DNA of 64,000 bases from contig NC_084772.1 in the NCBI RefSeq assembly GCF_028858725.1, positions 20,127,548-20,191,547 of the forward strand, read 5' to 3'. The stretch comes from Colius striatus. Taxonomy: Eukaryota > Chordata > Aves > Coliiformes > Coliidae. The notes beneath the pieces are model-generated. The model was not told where the DNA came from, ran no database searches, and worked only from the letters and a program-made list of their open reading frames with translations. Both the position numbers and the translations under genes were made by a program. How positions within the stretch are numbered: position 1 is the stretch's first letter; the number at the start of each line of letters is the position of its first letter. Positions 40,545 through 53,475 of this stretch are shown here, piece after piece.

Positions 40545-40592
40545 GGGGGACAGAGGGGACAGAGGGGACAGAGGGGACAGAGGGGACAGGGG
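40545..40592 (+). repeat. 9-bp tandem repeat (ACAGAGGGG)n, G-quadruplex candidate
   Basis: Units of ACAGAGGGG start at 40550, 40559, 40568 and 40577, and a shortened one (ACAGGGG) starts at 40586, after a run of five Gs at 40545-40549. This gives six G-tracts of four or five separated by loops of five and then three bases, which satisfies the usual intramolecular quadruplex rule on the plus strand with tracts to spare. The period is a multiple of three, so the frames encode Gly-Asp-Arg or Gly-Gln-Arg repeats that mimic a low-complexity protein. I see no gene around them. Confidence 0.85.
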
Positions 40593-41568
40593 TTACCTCT
40601 GGCTCCAGCAGCTGAGTGCTTTTGCTTCTTTGCCATCCTTCTCAGTCTCGGTCCATCCCTTTAGGGAACTCAGTTCCCTTTTAACTTCACAAATATGAAG
40701 TGCTCTCTGTTCCTCTAACAGCCACCTTGGCCACTGTGCCAGGGAGCAAATCCAGCTCCAGGACCCCCAAAAGTTGTGCATAGGCAGAGCAAAGGGATCT
40801 CCCTTCTGTTAGGCATCCCTTGAACATATTTGGTTTGAAGGGCAGGGTCATGTGCAAAGGTGAAGCTTTCCCACCAAGCTTCTGGGTCTCCTTTACCTCT
40901 ATCTGCTGCATCATGGCCTGAATCCAAACTGTCTGGATGCAATAAACTATCATTTATATATGGGAACAGGTTTGCTCAAGGGCTCAGCCAGGAAAGCAAG
41001 CTGTAACCTGGCTTTAGCACAGTTATGGACTTGATCACAGTCTCCTGGCCAAAGCTGTCCTCTCTCAGCCCCAGGGCAGCCACGTAGCTGCTGCAGCAAG
41101 CCCCAAGTTGGGGGCAAAAGGGACAGCACCCATGTCCCCTCCTCCTTGCTCCCAGGAACATACCCAGAGCCAGGCTGGCATAGAGAGCTTTACAACCCAG
41201 TGCCAGTTAAAGGCATCACTGTAAAAGCAACCATTAAGCAGTCAGTGAGGCAGCTCATGGGGAAGGGTCTGCAGCAGCAGTTCCCTGTGGTGCTCTGTCT
41301 GGAGCTGCTCTGAGCTCAGGTGTGTGCTCAGATGCTTTGTCCCAGGATGCCAGTGCTGGTGGACAGCGATGGGTCCAGTTCCCCTCAATTCTCCTGCCAG
41401 CTCCCAGGAGTAATGGGTGCATTGTAGTACAAAAATCTGGTTTTGAAGGGAAAAAAAAGCCCAAAGAGGGAAGCATCCACTTGGCAATGCAGTGAAAGCC
41501 CTCTGCAGAGAAGGGACTCGAGTCCGTGTCCTACAGGCATAGGTGCAAACCAGCCCGCTCCAGAGGAC

Positions 41569-41591
41569 ATTCTCAATTACTCATTGAGAAT
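41569..41591. repeat. 9-bp hairpin, 5-nt loop
   Basis: ATTCTCAAT (41569-41577) pairs with ATTGAGAAT (41583-41591) across TACTC. It is isolated, with no associated gene. Confidence 0.5.
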
Positions 41592-43498
41592 TCACTTGCC
41601 AGTGAGTAGTTTCTGAATTAACTGTATTGATTCACAGCACGGTTCCTGCTGCAAACCCTGTGTGGAGGGAGCAGCCAGTGAGTCAAAAGAGCAAACAGCT
41701 GTGTAAGAAACAGGATGGTGAATAATAGCGAGACTCTGACCATGCCGTTGCTGGAGCACGTGGGGAAGGGGACTGAGGTGTGCAGGGAGGAGGGAGAAAG
41801 TAGGGACAGAGCCAAACCAGTCCCAATCATGCAAAAAATCTTGCAGTGAGAAGTAGAGGTGGCTTTTCTGCTTCATCTCCCAGCCCCAAATTGAGTCAGA
41901 GGAGCTGATGAAGGAGATGCTGTCACACAGCACGTGCTCCAGCTCTGTAGCAGACACCAAGACCCCCAGCCAGGATCCTGCACTTGTGTCACCAGCAAGG
42001 TTGTTAAAGCCTTATGAATTTGTGACAGCAACAAAACTCATGGAAAAGTCATGAAAATATAAGTGCCAGGGTTTGGAGCAAGGTGCAGGGAGGTGGGTCT
42101 TGAGGGACCAGCCTCTCCTTGCAGAGCAGGAGACGCCCTGAGGCTCTCCATTCTCTGAGCATGCAGACAGCACAATCCAAAGCCAAGGAAAGCTGCATCC
42201 TGGGCTGGTGAGAACCCTCCTTTGCCACTCAGGCTGGTGAGAGCTCTCCTGCTCCAGGCTTTGGCTCCACTTTCTCTGTGTTTTTTCCCCAGTGACACCC
42301 ATCTATTTATTTGCAGGGCCTTCAGCCCTTCCAATGGCAAAAGAGCTGCGATGATTTTGGGGAAGTGGTTTTTCAGCGCCCTAAAACTTTCTCTGGAGAG
42401 AGGAGCAGCCCAAAGCAGGGCTCCTGACAGTCATCTGGCCATCGACAGTGAGACTGGATCCAGCTATGGGAGCTCTGCCTGTGGCAGGATGGAGGAGGAA
42501 GGCTTCAAAATTCCCTGTTTTCTACCTTTTGAGGCCATGGGCTCCACAGCCCTTGCAGGGACGTGAGGTCTCGCTCCCATCCTGCATTCACCATCTCTGT
42601 CCCAGACTGAGAAACAGGGCTGGTGCTGGGGAGCAGACAGCACCTCCTCTGTTAACTGGGGGCTGATGCCTGATTCTGGGCTCCTCCATCCCTCAGCACC
42701 ATGGAAAATCCCACCTGCTCATATGTACGTATTTGTTTTCCTCTAACAACATAGCATGTGGTTTTTGCAGTGACTCAGTACAGGCTCTGAGCAGCCCTGT
42801 GAGCTGAGCCAAGCTCACGTCAGGCTGCTTTTAGTCAATCAGCCCTAATTAACACTGACTGTAATGGCTTGCAAAGGCTGTAGATTCTTCCTGTTCATAC
42901 GTAAGGATGTTTCCACTGTTCACTTGCCAGGCTGCGGTTGCTATTTCTAGCGAGATCTTTTCCCTCTGTGATCCTCATACACCATTTTTCCAGAAGGATT
43001 TGAAACTCCTGATTTCAGGGTTTGCCTTTTCTTGCTTAAAAGTCATCTTTCCTTGCTGCAAGCCGTGCTGTTGTGTTTATTACAAACAGAAAAGGGTGGT
43101 TTTTCAAAGGCCACTGCTAAGCACAAGCAGCTAAAAAGAAATCCATCCACTGAACAAGCCCCTTTTATCTTTGCTTATTTAGTGACACTGGGATTAGGGT
43201 ATGTGAATTTTTATAAGATGTGAGAAAAAGTTTGTAGCAATAACATAATTCCCAGGCTCCCTACAGGATCCTCAGTACAAACATTCACGCTGTAAATGAT
43301 CCAGAGGGTTGTTTTGGGGGTGGAATTTAACAGAATCCACAAAGAGCAATGTTTTCAGCCCCTTGAAGAGCAGTGGAAAGAGTGGATAGAAGCAGAGGGA
43401 GCAGTTTGGCTGGGTATGTGCACAGCACTGGGGGATGCAGGATTCATGGCAGGCGTAAAGAAATGCAGGCTGGATTGTCCCCATGCCTTAATGGGGCA

Positions 43499-43507
43499 TA
43501 TAAATAG
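43499..43507 (+). promoter_or_regulatory. isolated TATA-box match
   Basis: TATAAATAG in a GGGGCA context resembles a strong core promoter, but no CpG cluster, Kozak ATG or usable frame follows. The next ATG (about 43580) opens only a few codons. Confidence 0.15.
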
Positions 43508-45489
43508 CTGACACTCGCCTGGATTCGTTATTGGTGAGCTTAATCTTGTCCCAAGGAGTGTTTGGTGTCTGCAGAAGGTTTATGTATATTGCCTATTAGA
43601 GAGCAGATGATTTAAGCAGCTTATCATAACCTAGAGGGGCATTTGTTGGATCCAGGATGCTCTGCTCCTGCAGGATGTATGGCCTCACTGCTCAGCAGTC
43701 AAGGATCCCACCGCAGGACCAACAGACAGACAGTGGTGGTGCAAAAGGAAGGTGGCTGAGCAAGCAGCACAATGGTCAATCTCTGATCTTTATGGGTCTG
43801 CCAGAGCTACAGGCAGAGATGATATAACAGCATCCAGCTTCATCTCTACTGGGATCAGCATTGAGGAGCTGCTCTGGACAGACAGATAGACATCTTGGCA
43901 GGGATCCCCCGCTCTCCCAGTACTCCCCTTTGCCCTACTCTCACACCATCCTCCCCGCTGCCACGGGAGAGGCAAAAGGATGCAGCAAACCAAATCCAAA
44001 TCGTAGCTCAGTGGCACTCAGAGCCAAATAACCCCTTGGCCCTCCCCACCAGCTGCCCCTGCACCAGCCCTCGCCTGTGTCCCAGCCGGGAAACCAGTCG
44101 GAAAATGAAAATGAGGTTTCCTTAACCAGCAAAAACGCTGCAGTGAGGCTGATTATTTTAGGTGATAGCTCCAGCCAAGCAGAACCAGGACTGGGCTGTC
44201 CCCCGCCTTCAAGCAGCACCCACTGTTCTCTCACCCCTCTCTAGCGTGTTTCCTGCCATCACCAGGCCCCAATCACCTCTGGGATGGCTTTTGCAATTAA
44301 TCCCCAACTGGGTGGGATGAGAGAGGGACCAACATCATGGTCCCTAACCCCCACTAGCCCCTAACATCATGCCCCAACTCCCCATCAGCACCCACCAGGA
44401 AGGACGTGGGGTGATGGGTGCGAGGTGCTGCGTGCCAGCAGAGCTAGAAAAGGCCTTGATTTCCTTATGAGCTCCATTATTTCCATGCAAAGCTTTTGCT
44501 TTCCCCCACTGTGGCTTCTTGCATGCAAGAAGCTGCGGTGAAGCCCTTTCTCCAGAAAGCCGATGCTCTGGAGGGGGGGGATTTGCAGGATGGGGGGCGG
44601 GTACAGAGCTCTCCACACAGAGTGGGGGAATGGGGAAATGCTCCTGAGATGCTGCACTCAAAGGCTGAGCTGGTTTCTAATTCTTTTGGTTTTCTCAGTT
44701 TTGCACTACCTTGTGGCTTTCTGGGAACTCGTGGGAGTCTTTCAGCACGGAGCATTTTCATTAAGGAACAAGAATCCAGTTTTCTTATAGATCTTCCTCA
44801 TCTCCAAAACCCTAAAAGGAAGAAAGAAAACTACTACCCAGGAGACAGCAAAAGCAACTCTTCCTAAATATCTGTTTTTCAGCTTGCTGCACCTTGCAAA
44901 AGCTGCAGACAGCAGGGACAAGCCCCAGGGGCCTTTGCAGAAAGCATGAGGTGAAGGCTGCCATGCTGCAGACCCAGAGCCCAGGCAGGGTCTGCTGCCC
45001 AGAACAGCATCTTCAGCTCCCTCCGAGCCACAAAAAGGAGATTTTGTGCATGGGAAGAGGCCCACAATCTCTGTGAGGCTGCAATACACTTCTTCACATT
45101 TCCTAATTGCCTTTCTGCAGAGGTTATTATTGAGTAATGCCTATTTTGTTGAAAAATTGCACCATAAACAGCCAACGGGGGAGGAAATAAATAATTGCTA
45201 ATAAATGTCCAAGTAGATTATCAAAGCAGAAAGGCTAAGAAAGAATAACTTCTTTTTTAGCTTGGAAAATAACCGTGAGCTCCTTGCAAAGATTGTATTT
45301 GATGAGAGCTATTCCCGTACCTTTGCAGGGGAGTTAATGCTTTGTTATTTCCTCAGACTGGGTTAAAATGTTGTCTGACTCCTCCATGGGCTGCAGCAAG
45401 ACAGGAAAACAGCCTTTTCTTCTGTAAGACAAGGACAAGAAGTAAAAAGCTAATAGGTTTCTTCTGAGCACATCAGGGGCTCAGACTAC

Positions 45490-45587
45490 TCATAGAATCA
45501 TAGAATGGTGGGGTTGGAAGGGACCTTTAGAAATTATCTAGTCCAATCCACCTGCAGAAGAAGGTTCACCCAGATCAGGTCACAGAT
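45490..45587 (-). mobile_element. CR1 LINE 3' end fragment
   Basis: It begins TCATAGAATCATAGAATGG and runs through GGTTGGAAGGGACC and AAGGTTCACCCAGATCAGG. It is the same subfamily type as the 6758 copy. Confidence 0.85.
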
Positions 45588-46647
45588 GTGAAGAGCTCTA
45601 CCAGGCTCAAGTGTTGGGAAAGTCAGGAAATTTGAGGGGTTTATTAGATCTCCAGAGTCTGGAATTACATAAGATAATGTGCATCTCACTGATATTTAGC
45701 AAGAAATTACACTTCCAGGTCCCTTAAATAGCAAATCTGAGGAAAAGAGAACTTAAAGCCTGAAGGAAACTGTAGAGTCATACATCAAGACAGGTGAAAA
45801 TAAGGGAAAAAATTAAATGATAGAGATGAAAATGCTGTTAATTCCCAAGCAGTGGGTGTTTGGGAGTGTTGTGTACGGCTGGCACCTGGAGCTGCTGGCC
45901 CTTTCTAGAAGGAGATGCAATGTTTGATTTGGCCGACACAACCCTTCAGCTGCCCCCGTGATTTAAAGGCTCATTAACATCAGTGCAAAGCTGCACTTCC
46001 CAGCCTGACTGCTGAGAGCAGTAAAAGTGACTTATGGAGAAGGGGAAAAGAGAGAAAGAGAGGAGAAACCTCACTCCACTCTGCCCACACACCCACCAGC
46101 ACAATCCCTGTCTCCTTCCTAGGGTGTTACCCTTGCCAAGAAAGAGCTGGTACCTCTGGTTTCTGCAAGGATCTGAGCTTTAAAGTTGAGAAGCTGCCTT
46201 TTTTTCTTACAGTGTACAAAGAAACAGCTCAACACGAGCTACTGCAGCACAAATCCCAGGCAATTTGTTTTTCCCTTTTCATTTTCTCCTCTTTACTCAG
46301 CAGAAACCCATATTTCCTTGCTCTTGTATTGAAGAAATAAAAACCTCAAGAGCATAGAGGATGCAGAAATTAATAGCTAAGCCTTGGCTTATTCCTCGTG
46401 GCTCCTCTAACTACTGCCAGCTCAACTTGTGGTTGAGATTACAGCGATAAATCACAAGCTGCTCTTTGAAATAACTGCTCTGATTTCACCCAGCACGAGG
46501 AAGCAGAAGGACCCAAGGGTTGTGCAAGGTCGGGGGGACGGGGCCACCACGGGCTCCCTTGGTCTCAGGGATGGGTTGAGGGGATATGGCCAGGACCACA
46601 CACCTTAAGGCATGACATTCACTTGTGGTTCATGGCTGGAAATAACA

Positions 46648-47112
46648 GAGAATCATTGAATCATTTTGGTTGGAAAAGACTTTTAGGACAATCACTCCCC
46701 TCACCCTGCCCAGCCCAGCACTGACCCACAGCCCTCAGCACCTCAGCTCCAGGGCTTTGGGATCCCTCCAGGGCTGGGCACTGCCCCAGCTCCCTGGGCA
46801 GCCTGGCACAGGGGCTCACACCCCTCTCAGGGAAACAGTTCTGCCTCAGCTCCAACCTCAACCTTCCCTGGGGATACTTGAGGCTGATTCCCCTTGTCCT
46901 GTCACTTTGTTGGGAGCAGAGCCCGACCCCCAGCTCCCTGCAGCCTCCTGTCAGGGAGTGTCAGAGAGGGCTGCTGTCTCCCCTCAGCCTCCTCTTCTCC
47001 AGGCTGAACAGCCCCATTCCCTCAACCTATCCCCATCACACTTGTGCTCCAGCCCCTTCCCCAGCTCCAGACACACTCCAACACCTCAGTGTCTTTCTTG
47101 TAGTGAGGGACC
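46648..47112 (-). mobile_element. CR1 LINE 3' fragment (subfamily A), longest copy here
   Basis: On the minus strand it covers the end of ORF2 and the tail. Blocks on the plus strand include CCCTGGGCAGCCTGGCACAG, CTTGTCCTGTCACTT, CTCCTCTTCTCCAGGCTGAA and CTTGTGCTCCAGCCCCTTCC, with GTCTTTCTTGTAGTGAGGGA near the 5' edge. The matching part is inverted relative to the copy at 14105, about 32 kb away. Confidence 0.85.
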
Positions 47113-49855
47113 CAAAGAGATTTCCCCCAGCTCCAGCTTCTGTCCTTATAAAAACCCAGAGGGCTTGATCATCCTCTCAGGCAGGATGGGGCTCAGCTGA
47201 TTGGCATGGATGCCATCAGGCCTGCCTGCAGGTACAGGAGGACACTGGGCTGGATGCAAACCTGGACAAGCCAAGAGGATCCAGCCTCTGATCCTCACCA
47301 ATTTATGGGAACACCATGAGTTGGGCACCTCTCCTCCCCAAGAACTCAGCCCCTTGCATGAGTGGTGGCCCCAAAGAGCAAACCCAGGTGATGCACAGCA
47401 GCACTGCTGGTACCCCACCATGCACAGGAGCTGCCAGGCTCCTGCATTTCTCCTGCTGAGCCTTCCCAAGCAGAAATACTCCTTCTGACACACTCAGCTC
47501 TTCTGTTAAGCCGGCCTGAGTTTCAGCTTACGTTTCGGGATCTTCTGAAACTGGCCCCACACCCTCTGGGTCCCAGCTGCTCTGACTCTGAGACCCTCAC
47601 AGGCTGCCTGTGGCCAGCCAGTATTTTTAGGGTATTTTTTAAGTATTTTAGGTATTTTTAGGCATGTCCATCTGTGCAGAGTCAGGCTGGGTGAAGGCGT
47701 GTGTGTGGTTTGAGCATCTGTAACGAGCCCGGCTGGGCAGGAGGAGGAGAAACGGCTCCAGGGCTTTTTGGCCGTGGCCAGGAGGGGAAATGTGGAAGTG
47801 GCTCCTCGATCCTGGGGTTGGGGAGGGTTAAATAAAGAAAAGAGCTACTATGGTCAGGGTGATTTTTTGGGTGCAGCTGAGCCTGAGCTCACTGGTGGGA
47901 TGTGGCTGTGTAGGGAGGGGAAGCAATGGAGCAGCCCCGAGCCCAAACCCATCCATGCCAAGCCCTAAGGCGACGCAGGGTGAGGACGAAGAGATGCTGC
48001 TTCTCTTTGGTATCACCCTCGTGTCTCATCTTGCATCTCCTGGCTCTGCCACAGAAACCTCAGCATTGCTGTTGCATTACCCAAGCCCTGATGCAATTTG
48101 GGGTGCTGGGGCTCACCCCTCCACCTTTGCTGTCCCGAGGGGCACCCATGGGAGATGCACAACCCCCCAGAGCCGATGGCCCCTGCGCTTCCCCTTTCTC
48201 AGAATAAAGCATGATGTTTCTCCAAAAACAGCAACAACAACAATAGAAATGAGAAAAAAAACAACCCCCAAAAAAAACAATGCTGGAACTTTTACTTTTT
48301 TTTGTGCCTCTTTAGGTGAGTTTTGCTCCTTTTTGGGTGGGATTTGGGAAGTTGCTGCAGGCTTAGTAGCTTTCGACTTCGTGTTTTCACTTTTTAAAGT
48401 CTGCTGCGGTGACTAATATCTGCCTGCCCGTATCACACTACCTTGCCCTGGAAATACCCACTGGTACACAGAAAAGTAAAAAAACACATCTCCAAAGGAG
48501 TCTCTGATTTCCCTGAAGGTCTCATCAGAGACCCCAAGGGCTGGTGGGGACTGGGAGCCAGTGGGGTGGGGTGCAAGGCAGCCCTCGCCCTGGCTCTGAT
48601 GTTGGCAGAGACCGAGAGGCTTCTCCAGAGGTGGTGGCCAAGGCCACTGATGATGCCTCCAGGTATGGATCTGAGCAGTTGCCACCTGACCTCACTGATG
48701 CTGCTTCCCCATCACCCAAACCTTCACGGGAACACAGAGCCATCCAGGCATTCAGCCCTCACAACAGACCAGACCTTCACCATCGTTGGTCCAGGTGATG
48801 CCCATGAGGTTCTTGGTGGAGTCTCCACCCCCAAGACTGGTCACTCAAAGCCATCCAGCCCAACCCTTGGCCTTTGCACCATCTCTGCTGGCCACTACCC
48901 CATGTCCATCACCCTGTGCTGTACATTGCACGCTGGAGCTTGGCTTTGGCACAGTTGCTCTTCCCCTTGCCCAGCTCCTACCCCAACAAGAGCATGTGCT
49001 CCTCTTCAAAGCTCAAGGCTTAGCATTTATAAATAAAAGAAATAAATAAGGTCTTTTTTGTGTTCCAAATTAACCCCCTGCCAGACAATGTGTAGGGGCA
49101 GCGAAAGGCTTGGTTTCCTGTCTGTTTGTCGAGGCTCCTGCCAAGCTTCCTCTGCATAACAAACCCGGCCGGAGGGCGGAAAGGGTAAGGACCGAGCTGA
49201 AACGCGTACAGTGGCATTGCACAACCCCCCTGGCCACCAGCCATCCCTGGGGCTCCTAACCTAGGAGGGAATCCAGGAGGTTTGGGGGTGCAACATCCCC
49301 CTCGCACCCACCTACGTAAGGTACTTTAAGACCCCTCTCAGCAAGACGTCGGCTGCGAGCATCGGTGTGGGACAGCACCAGGGAGCCACACACTCTGTAC
49401 CCAAATAGTTCTGTGGGTTCACAAATGAGTCATTTGATTTCTTGACCCAAAACTATCTCCCTTCTCCATGCACTGGGTGCTCATGGCAAGAGCTGGATGG
49501 CGTCTGCGCCGGGCGCCCTTGGGAGCTGCTGCCCGGGGAGCTCCGGCCAGCGCCGCTTGTCCCGAGGCCTGGAGGGTGTTTGGGAGGATAATCCCTGATG
49601 GCAGTGTGGGAAGAGCAAAGGCAGAGCTGAGAATGATGACGCAGCGTTGTTCTTGTGGTATTTCTGGCCCAGCCAGAAGTGGGAAGTATCAGAAATCTCA
49701 TGAGACGCAGCTTGGCCTTGTGAGACTTCCAACTATTTTGCAACCCCCCCTTCCCCAAGGCCTGGATTCATCTCTGACCTGGTTTTCTCCCTCTTTTTGT
49801 TGTTTTTCACTGTAAAATGCCCTTTTGCCCTAAGGGGATGCCCAAGTCCTTATCA
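47113..49855. other. unique DNA, no supported gene
   Basis: It contains the degenerate TATTTTTAGG repeat and an A/C-rich stretch at 48228-48285. A short CpG-rich patch lies at 49500-49570. A 197-codon plus-strand frame (48443-49036) is unrecognised and probably chance. Confidence 0.45.
47621..47662 (+). repeat. degenerate GTATTTTTAGG tandem repeat
   Basis: Four diverged units of 9-11 bases (GTATTTTTAGG, GTATTTTTTAA, GTATTTTAG, GTATTTTTAGG) lie side by side. It is a short, old simple repeat. Confidence 0.6.
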
Positions 49856-49970
49856 TGGTTGGTAATAAACTAAACATAAGGCAGCAACGTGCCCTCATGG
49901 CCAAGAAGGCCAGTGACATCCTAGGATGCATCAAGAGTGTGGGCAGCAGGTGGAGGGAGGTTCTAATTTA
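49856..49970 (+). mobile_element. CR1 ORF2 fragment without a 3' end
   Basis: GTGCCCTCATGGCCAAGAAG, then CATCCTAGGATGCATCAAGA and GGGCAGCAGGTGGAGGGAGG, are the part of CR1 ORF2 just after the reverse transcriptase domain. The usual 3' tail is missing, so this copy was broken by a deletion or later insertion. Confidence 0.7.
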
Positions 49971-50342
49971 TATTCTAAGCATATGGAATATATTGCTCTT
50001 GCCTCCCACCTCACCCATGCAAACAGGGGTGCTGTGCATGCAGATGGACAGGCGAGGCTACAAACACTCCATTTCCTCTCCAGCTACATTTTTGCCACTT
50101 CTAAGCAATGCAGCCCTCTCAATGACAAAAAGCCAGCCCCAATCCCAGCAGTGTTGAGCAATCTGCCTGCTTGGGGTGCAATGCAATTCTTTTTCAGGCA
50201 TCTCCACAGCATGCACTAGCATGGAGAGAGTGAGCTACAAACTGGGGACCCATGGAGCCAGACTGTAAGGAATTTTGCAGCAAACCAATGTGCTGCAACC
50301 CTGATGCTCAGGCTGACCTCTCAGAGCTTCTCTAATATATCT

Positions 50343-50366
50343 GAGAAGTATACTAATATACTTCTC
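50343..50366. repeat. perfect 10-bp hairpin with a CTAA loop
   Basis: GAGAAGTATA (50343-50352) pairs with TATACTTCTC (50357-50366). CTTCTCTAATATA also occurs twice, at 50327-50339 and 50361-50373, 34 bases apart, so the hairpin is part of a small direct and inverted repeat cluster. Confidence 0.7.
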
Positions 50367-50820
50367 TAATATACCTGGGAGGAGAGGGACCCACAGCTTG
50401 GCACAGCTGATGTGTTGCATAAACCCAACTGAGTGGGGAAAATTAATCTGTCTGGTTTTGGAGAGCTCCCCAGAGCCCCCTGGGGGTCCCCAGGCTGTCC
50501 TCATGGTTGTCAACGCCACCAAACATTTCATCACTTCACTATTAGATTCTTTGGAGGTAATCACTGAGGAGAGGGTGAGATGCTGCCAGCAGTGTCCCAA
50601 AAACAGGCAGCCTCCCAGGAGAGGGATCTCCATGTAGCAAGCAGGGTGAGGGTCCCTTTGGGGTCCTATGGGGCAGGAGATGGAACATGCAGGAGCTCAG
50701 CACACACTGGGGCCATGGGACACTGTCAGCTTCCTGAGCAGAGAGCCTGCAGGTGCTTCCTCACCCTCACATCCCCTGCAGCCCCTTGGAGCCCACAGTT
50801 GACCCGAAAGAACAAGGGGA

Positions 50821-50867
50821 CAGGTATAAGCTCCAAGCATCAGGGTGAAAGAATGAGCTTATACCTG
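50821..50867. repeat. perfect 13-bp inverted repeat with a 21-nt loop
   Basis: CAGGTATAAGCTC (50821-50833) is the exact reverse complement of GAGCTTATACCTG (50855-50867). In RNA it would form a perfect 13-bp stem. It is too short for a typical microRNA precursor and has no terminal duplications typical of a miniature transposon. Confidence 0.7.
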
Positions 50868-53475
50868 CACAGCAAGCCCTGGGGTTTGCAGCTCTGTTTC
50901 CTGAGGAGAAGGGTTCATGTGCTGGCATCTGTGCCTCAGCTCTACCTGATTTCACCAGCCTCAAAAATGCTTAATTCCTGCAAAACTCCTGGAAATAACA
51001 TCTATAACAGCAGCCTTGGTGAAGGAGAGGCTGAAGATCTGATTTCAGCAGCCCCCCAAAAAGCCTCAGTTCCTGCAGATCTCCTGCCCATAGCCAACAG
51101 AACGACAGCAGCAAAGCACATGCTCAACCCCATTACAAGACACCAGTGAATCCACTCACGAGCAAAAGAGGCTTGGCAACCCACAGGGCTTTTTGCCTTC
51201 TGATGTCTCGCTGCCAGCCCTGAGAAAGATGAAGCAAACAAGGGTGGGAGGGTGTTGGGGTCGAGTCTGGCGCTGACAGGAAAGCGGCTCACGGCCCAAC
51301 TTCTCACTCGAGGAGATGTAAATGAGCCCTGAGGCCACCAACCTGGGACAGACCCATCACCTTCAGTCACCAGGTCTCAACGAGTCACTCTTTGCTTTCT
51401 GACAGAACCTTCAGGAGGAAATTCTGATTTTTAGAGCAGGGGCACTCCCAGAGCTCAGCAGAGAGAAACCAAAGAGCTGAAATCTGGATGAGAGCAGAGA
51501 GATGCATATTAATGAATTCCCAGCAGAGGCCAAAGTCCAGATTCAGACCCAAAGCTCTTTTTGTCAGCAGAGGGAATGGAGCTTACCTCAGGGATATGGC
51601 TTCTCCCAGCAGCAAAAGTCCTCCCTGCTTCTTTAGGGAGCTTCAGTCAAGCAAAATGAGCGTTTGTTTGGTGAGGCTGGTTGATCTGTGCACACAGGTT
51701 TGGGGCACTGCAGCTCTCTTGTTTAATTTCTACATATTTGCTTTTCAAAACTTGGTTTTAAGCCAAAATCCCTCTGTAAGGCAAGATACAGGAAGAGGCT
51801 GCAGCAAAATACACACAATAAAGAGCTGCCAAAAGGGCAAGGGAAGGCGTTTTCACAGCTCATTGCAGTGAAACTCCAGGTTTTGCCAGGGTACAAAACC
51901 GAGAGCAGCTCTCAGAGCTGGGGAAGAAAGGGAGAAAGAGATGGGGATTTTCTTCCCTTTTTTGCAGCTTTGTGGATTTTCAAAGCCTAAGCACTCTTCT
52001 TACACAGGCAATGGGGCTATTTCAGAGCCAGCTGAAATAGCTGCACCTGCAGCCTCAGAAACCGAAGCATGTGATGGAAAGATGCTGGTTTGGAGGAGAA
52101 TTGAGTCTGTCCCAAATCCACTCTGAGAAAAGCTGATTGAGTGTACAGGGTAGTGAGGCTGGCTGAAAAGTGGCTCTGGCTCTTCTAGCCTCCTTTTCTG
52201 GCCAAAAAAAAAAGCCCTACAATGGCAGAAAAGAAAGCAATGGGAGAGATATGAAAAGCAATAAGAGGGATATGATTGACTCAGAAATATTTCTCATCTC
52301 AAGAGAAAATAGAGTGCTGAAGTCAGCTCAGGTTGGGGTCACAGGTGGAGCAATGAGTCCACAGATCACCATGGGCATGATGCCCAGAAAGCCAGGATTG
52401 CCATGTCTTATCCAGCTGATGGCTCAGGCTGGATGTGAACATCTACAGCTTGCCAACCAAAGAGAAAGCAGCCATTACAAATCATTCCCATCCTCCTATT
52501 TCAAGATCTGGCCCTGCCCTGACCGTCAGATCACCTCTCTGGCAAGACTTCAGCATCCATCAGTGATGGCCACACAAATGGAAAGGGGGTTATTAAATTC
52601 ACCAGCCTCACCTCTGCTGATGGTCCTCCAAGGGTGATGAGGCACGTAGTATCTCAAGGACAGGGTGGTGATGCAGCAGCTCCTGCTGTGTGACTCCTGG
52701 TCGGTTGGAGCTGAGGGAAATCGTGGTGGTACAAGGTGATAACCTGCATGAGCAGGCCCAGATGATTCAGCCCTTGGCAAATAAACCTTCACACACAGGC
52801 AGAGTTCTTGTCAATCCTGAGCTTGGGGTTGGTGCTGCTGTGGCCAGCTGCAGTCAGCATTCCCATCATTTCTCACTCTAGAATCAGGCTACACCAATAT
52901 CAGAAAGAATAAGGTGAAATCCTCAGTTTTCCACTATTGTGCTTAAGTGTTTCAACTACTTGAAAGCCAAAGTTAAGAGAGAGGACCAAAAAAACCACAG
53001 GGAGGAAAGCAGCAACCTCCTTTCCTCCAGCAGCTCTCACTGATGGTGTCACTTTACTAGAAATACGAAAGAATTTCTGAACAAGGCACAACCAAGGTTT
53101 TGTTTTCGTGCTCTTGCTTTCACACCGTGGGCTGCAAACCTGCAGCATTAGACCCCTTCATTGAAATGCAGTTTCAGTCTCATGGTTAGAAGAGCTTCAG
53201 CCTAGGATGGGTGCTAGCAAAGCAGCCCAGACACATGCCTGCCTGCCTGCTACTCAAAACCCTCTTGCAATGAGCTCTCTTGGCTTTGTGGCTGGTCCTT
53301 GGGGTGAGAAGCAGCTTCACCCAGAAAGGCTGAAAAGGGAGAAATGGAGAAGACAGGCTCCTCCATTCACAGCCATCCTGGAGCACATCTGATAACTCTT
53401 TGTCTAAACATCCCAAAACATTGCCCTCCAGTTGTCTCTGAGGGGCACTGTGATAAGCTGGGATACAAACAGTTC

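Larger units (their letters stand above)
35361..45489. other. unique DNA, no supported gene
   Basis: Largest stretch without interspersed repeats. It includes the G-rich repeat at 40.55 kb with mild CpG enrichment just before it (40316-40400). There is an AT-rich block at 37080-37430 with a TGACTCA AP-1 site near 37091, and an element-like stretch at 42820-42890 with CCCTAATTAACAC. No frame is recognised. Confidence 0.45.
49971..53475. other. unique DNA with two hairpins, no supported gene
   Basis: Beyond the inverted repeats at 50343 and 50821 I see no recognisable frame, RNA gene or interspersed repeat. Confidence 0.5.

Noticed and set aside
40477..40698. Frame encoding a (Gly-Asp-Arg)n tract
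   Set aside because: The tract is just the 9-bp G-rich repeat; 9 is a multiple of three, so any frame gives a tripeptide repeat.
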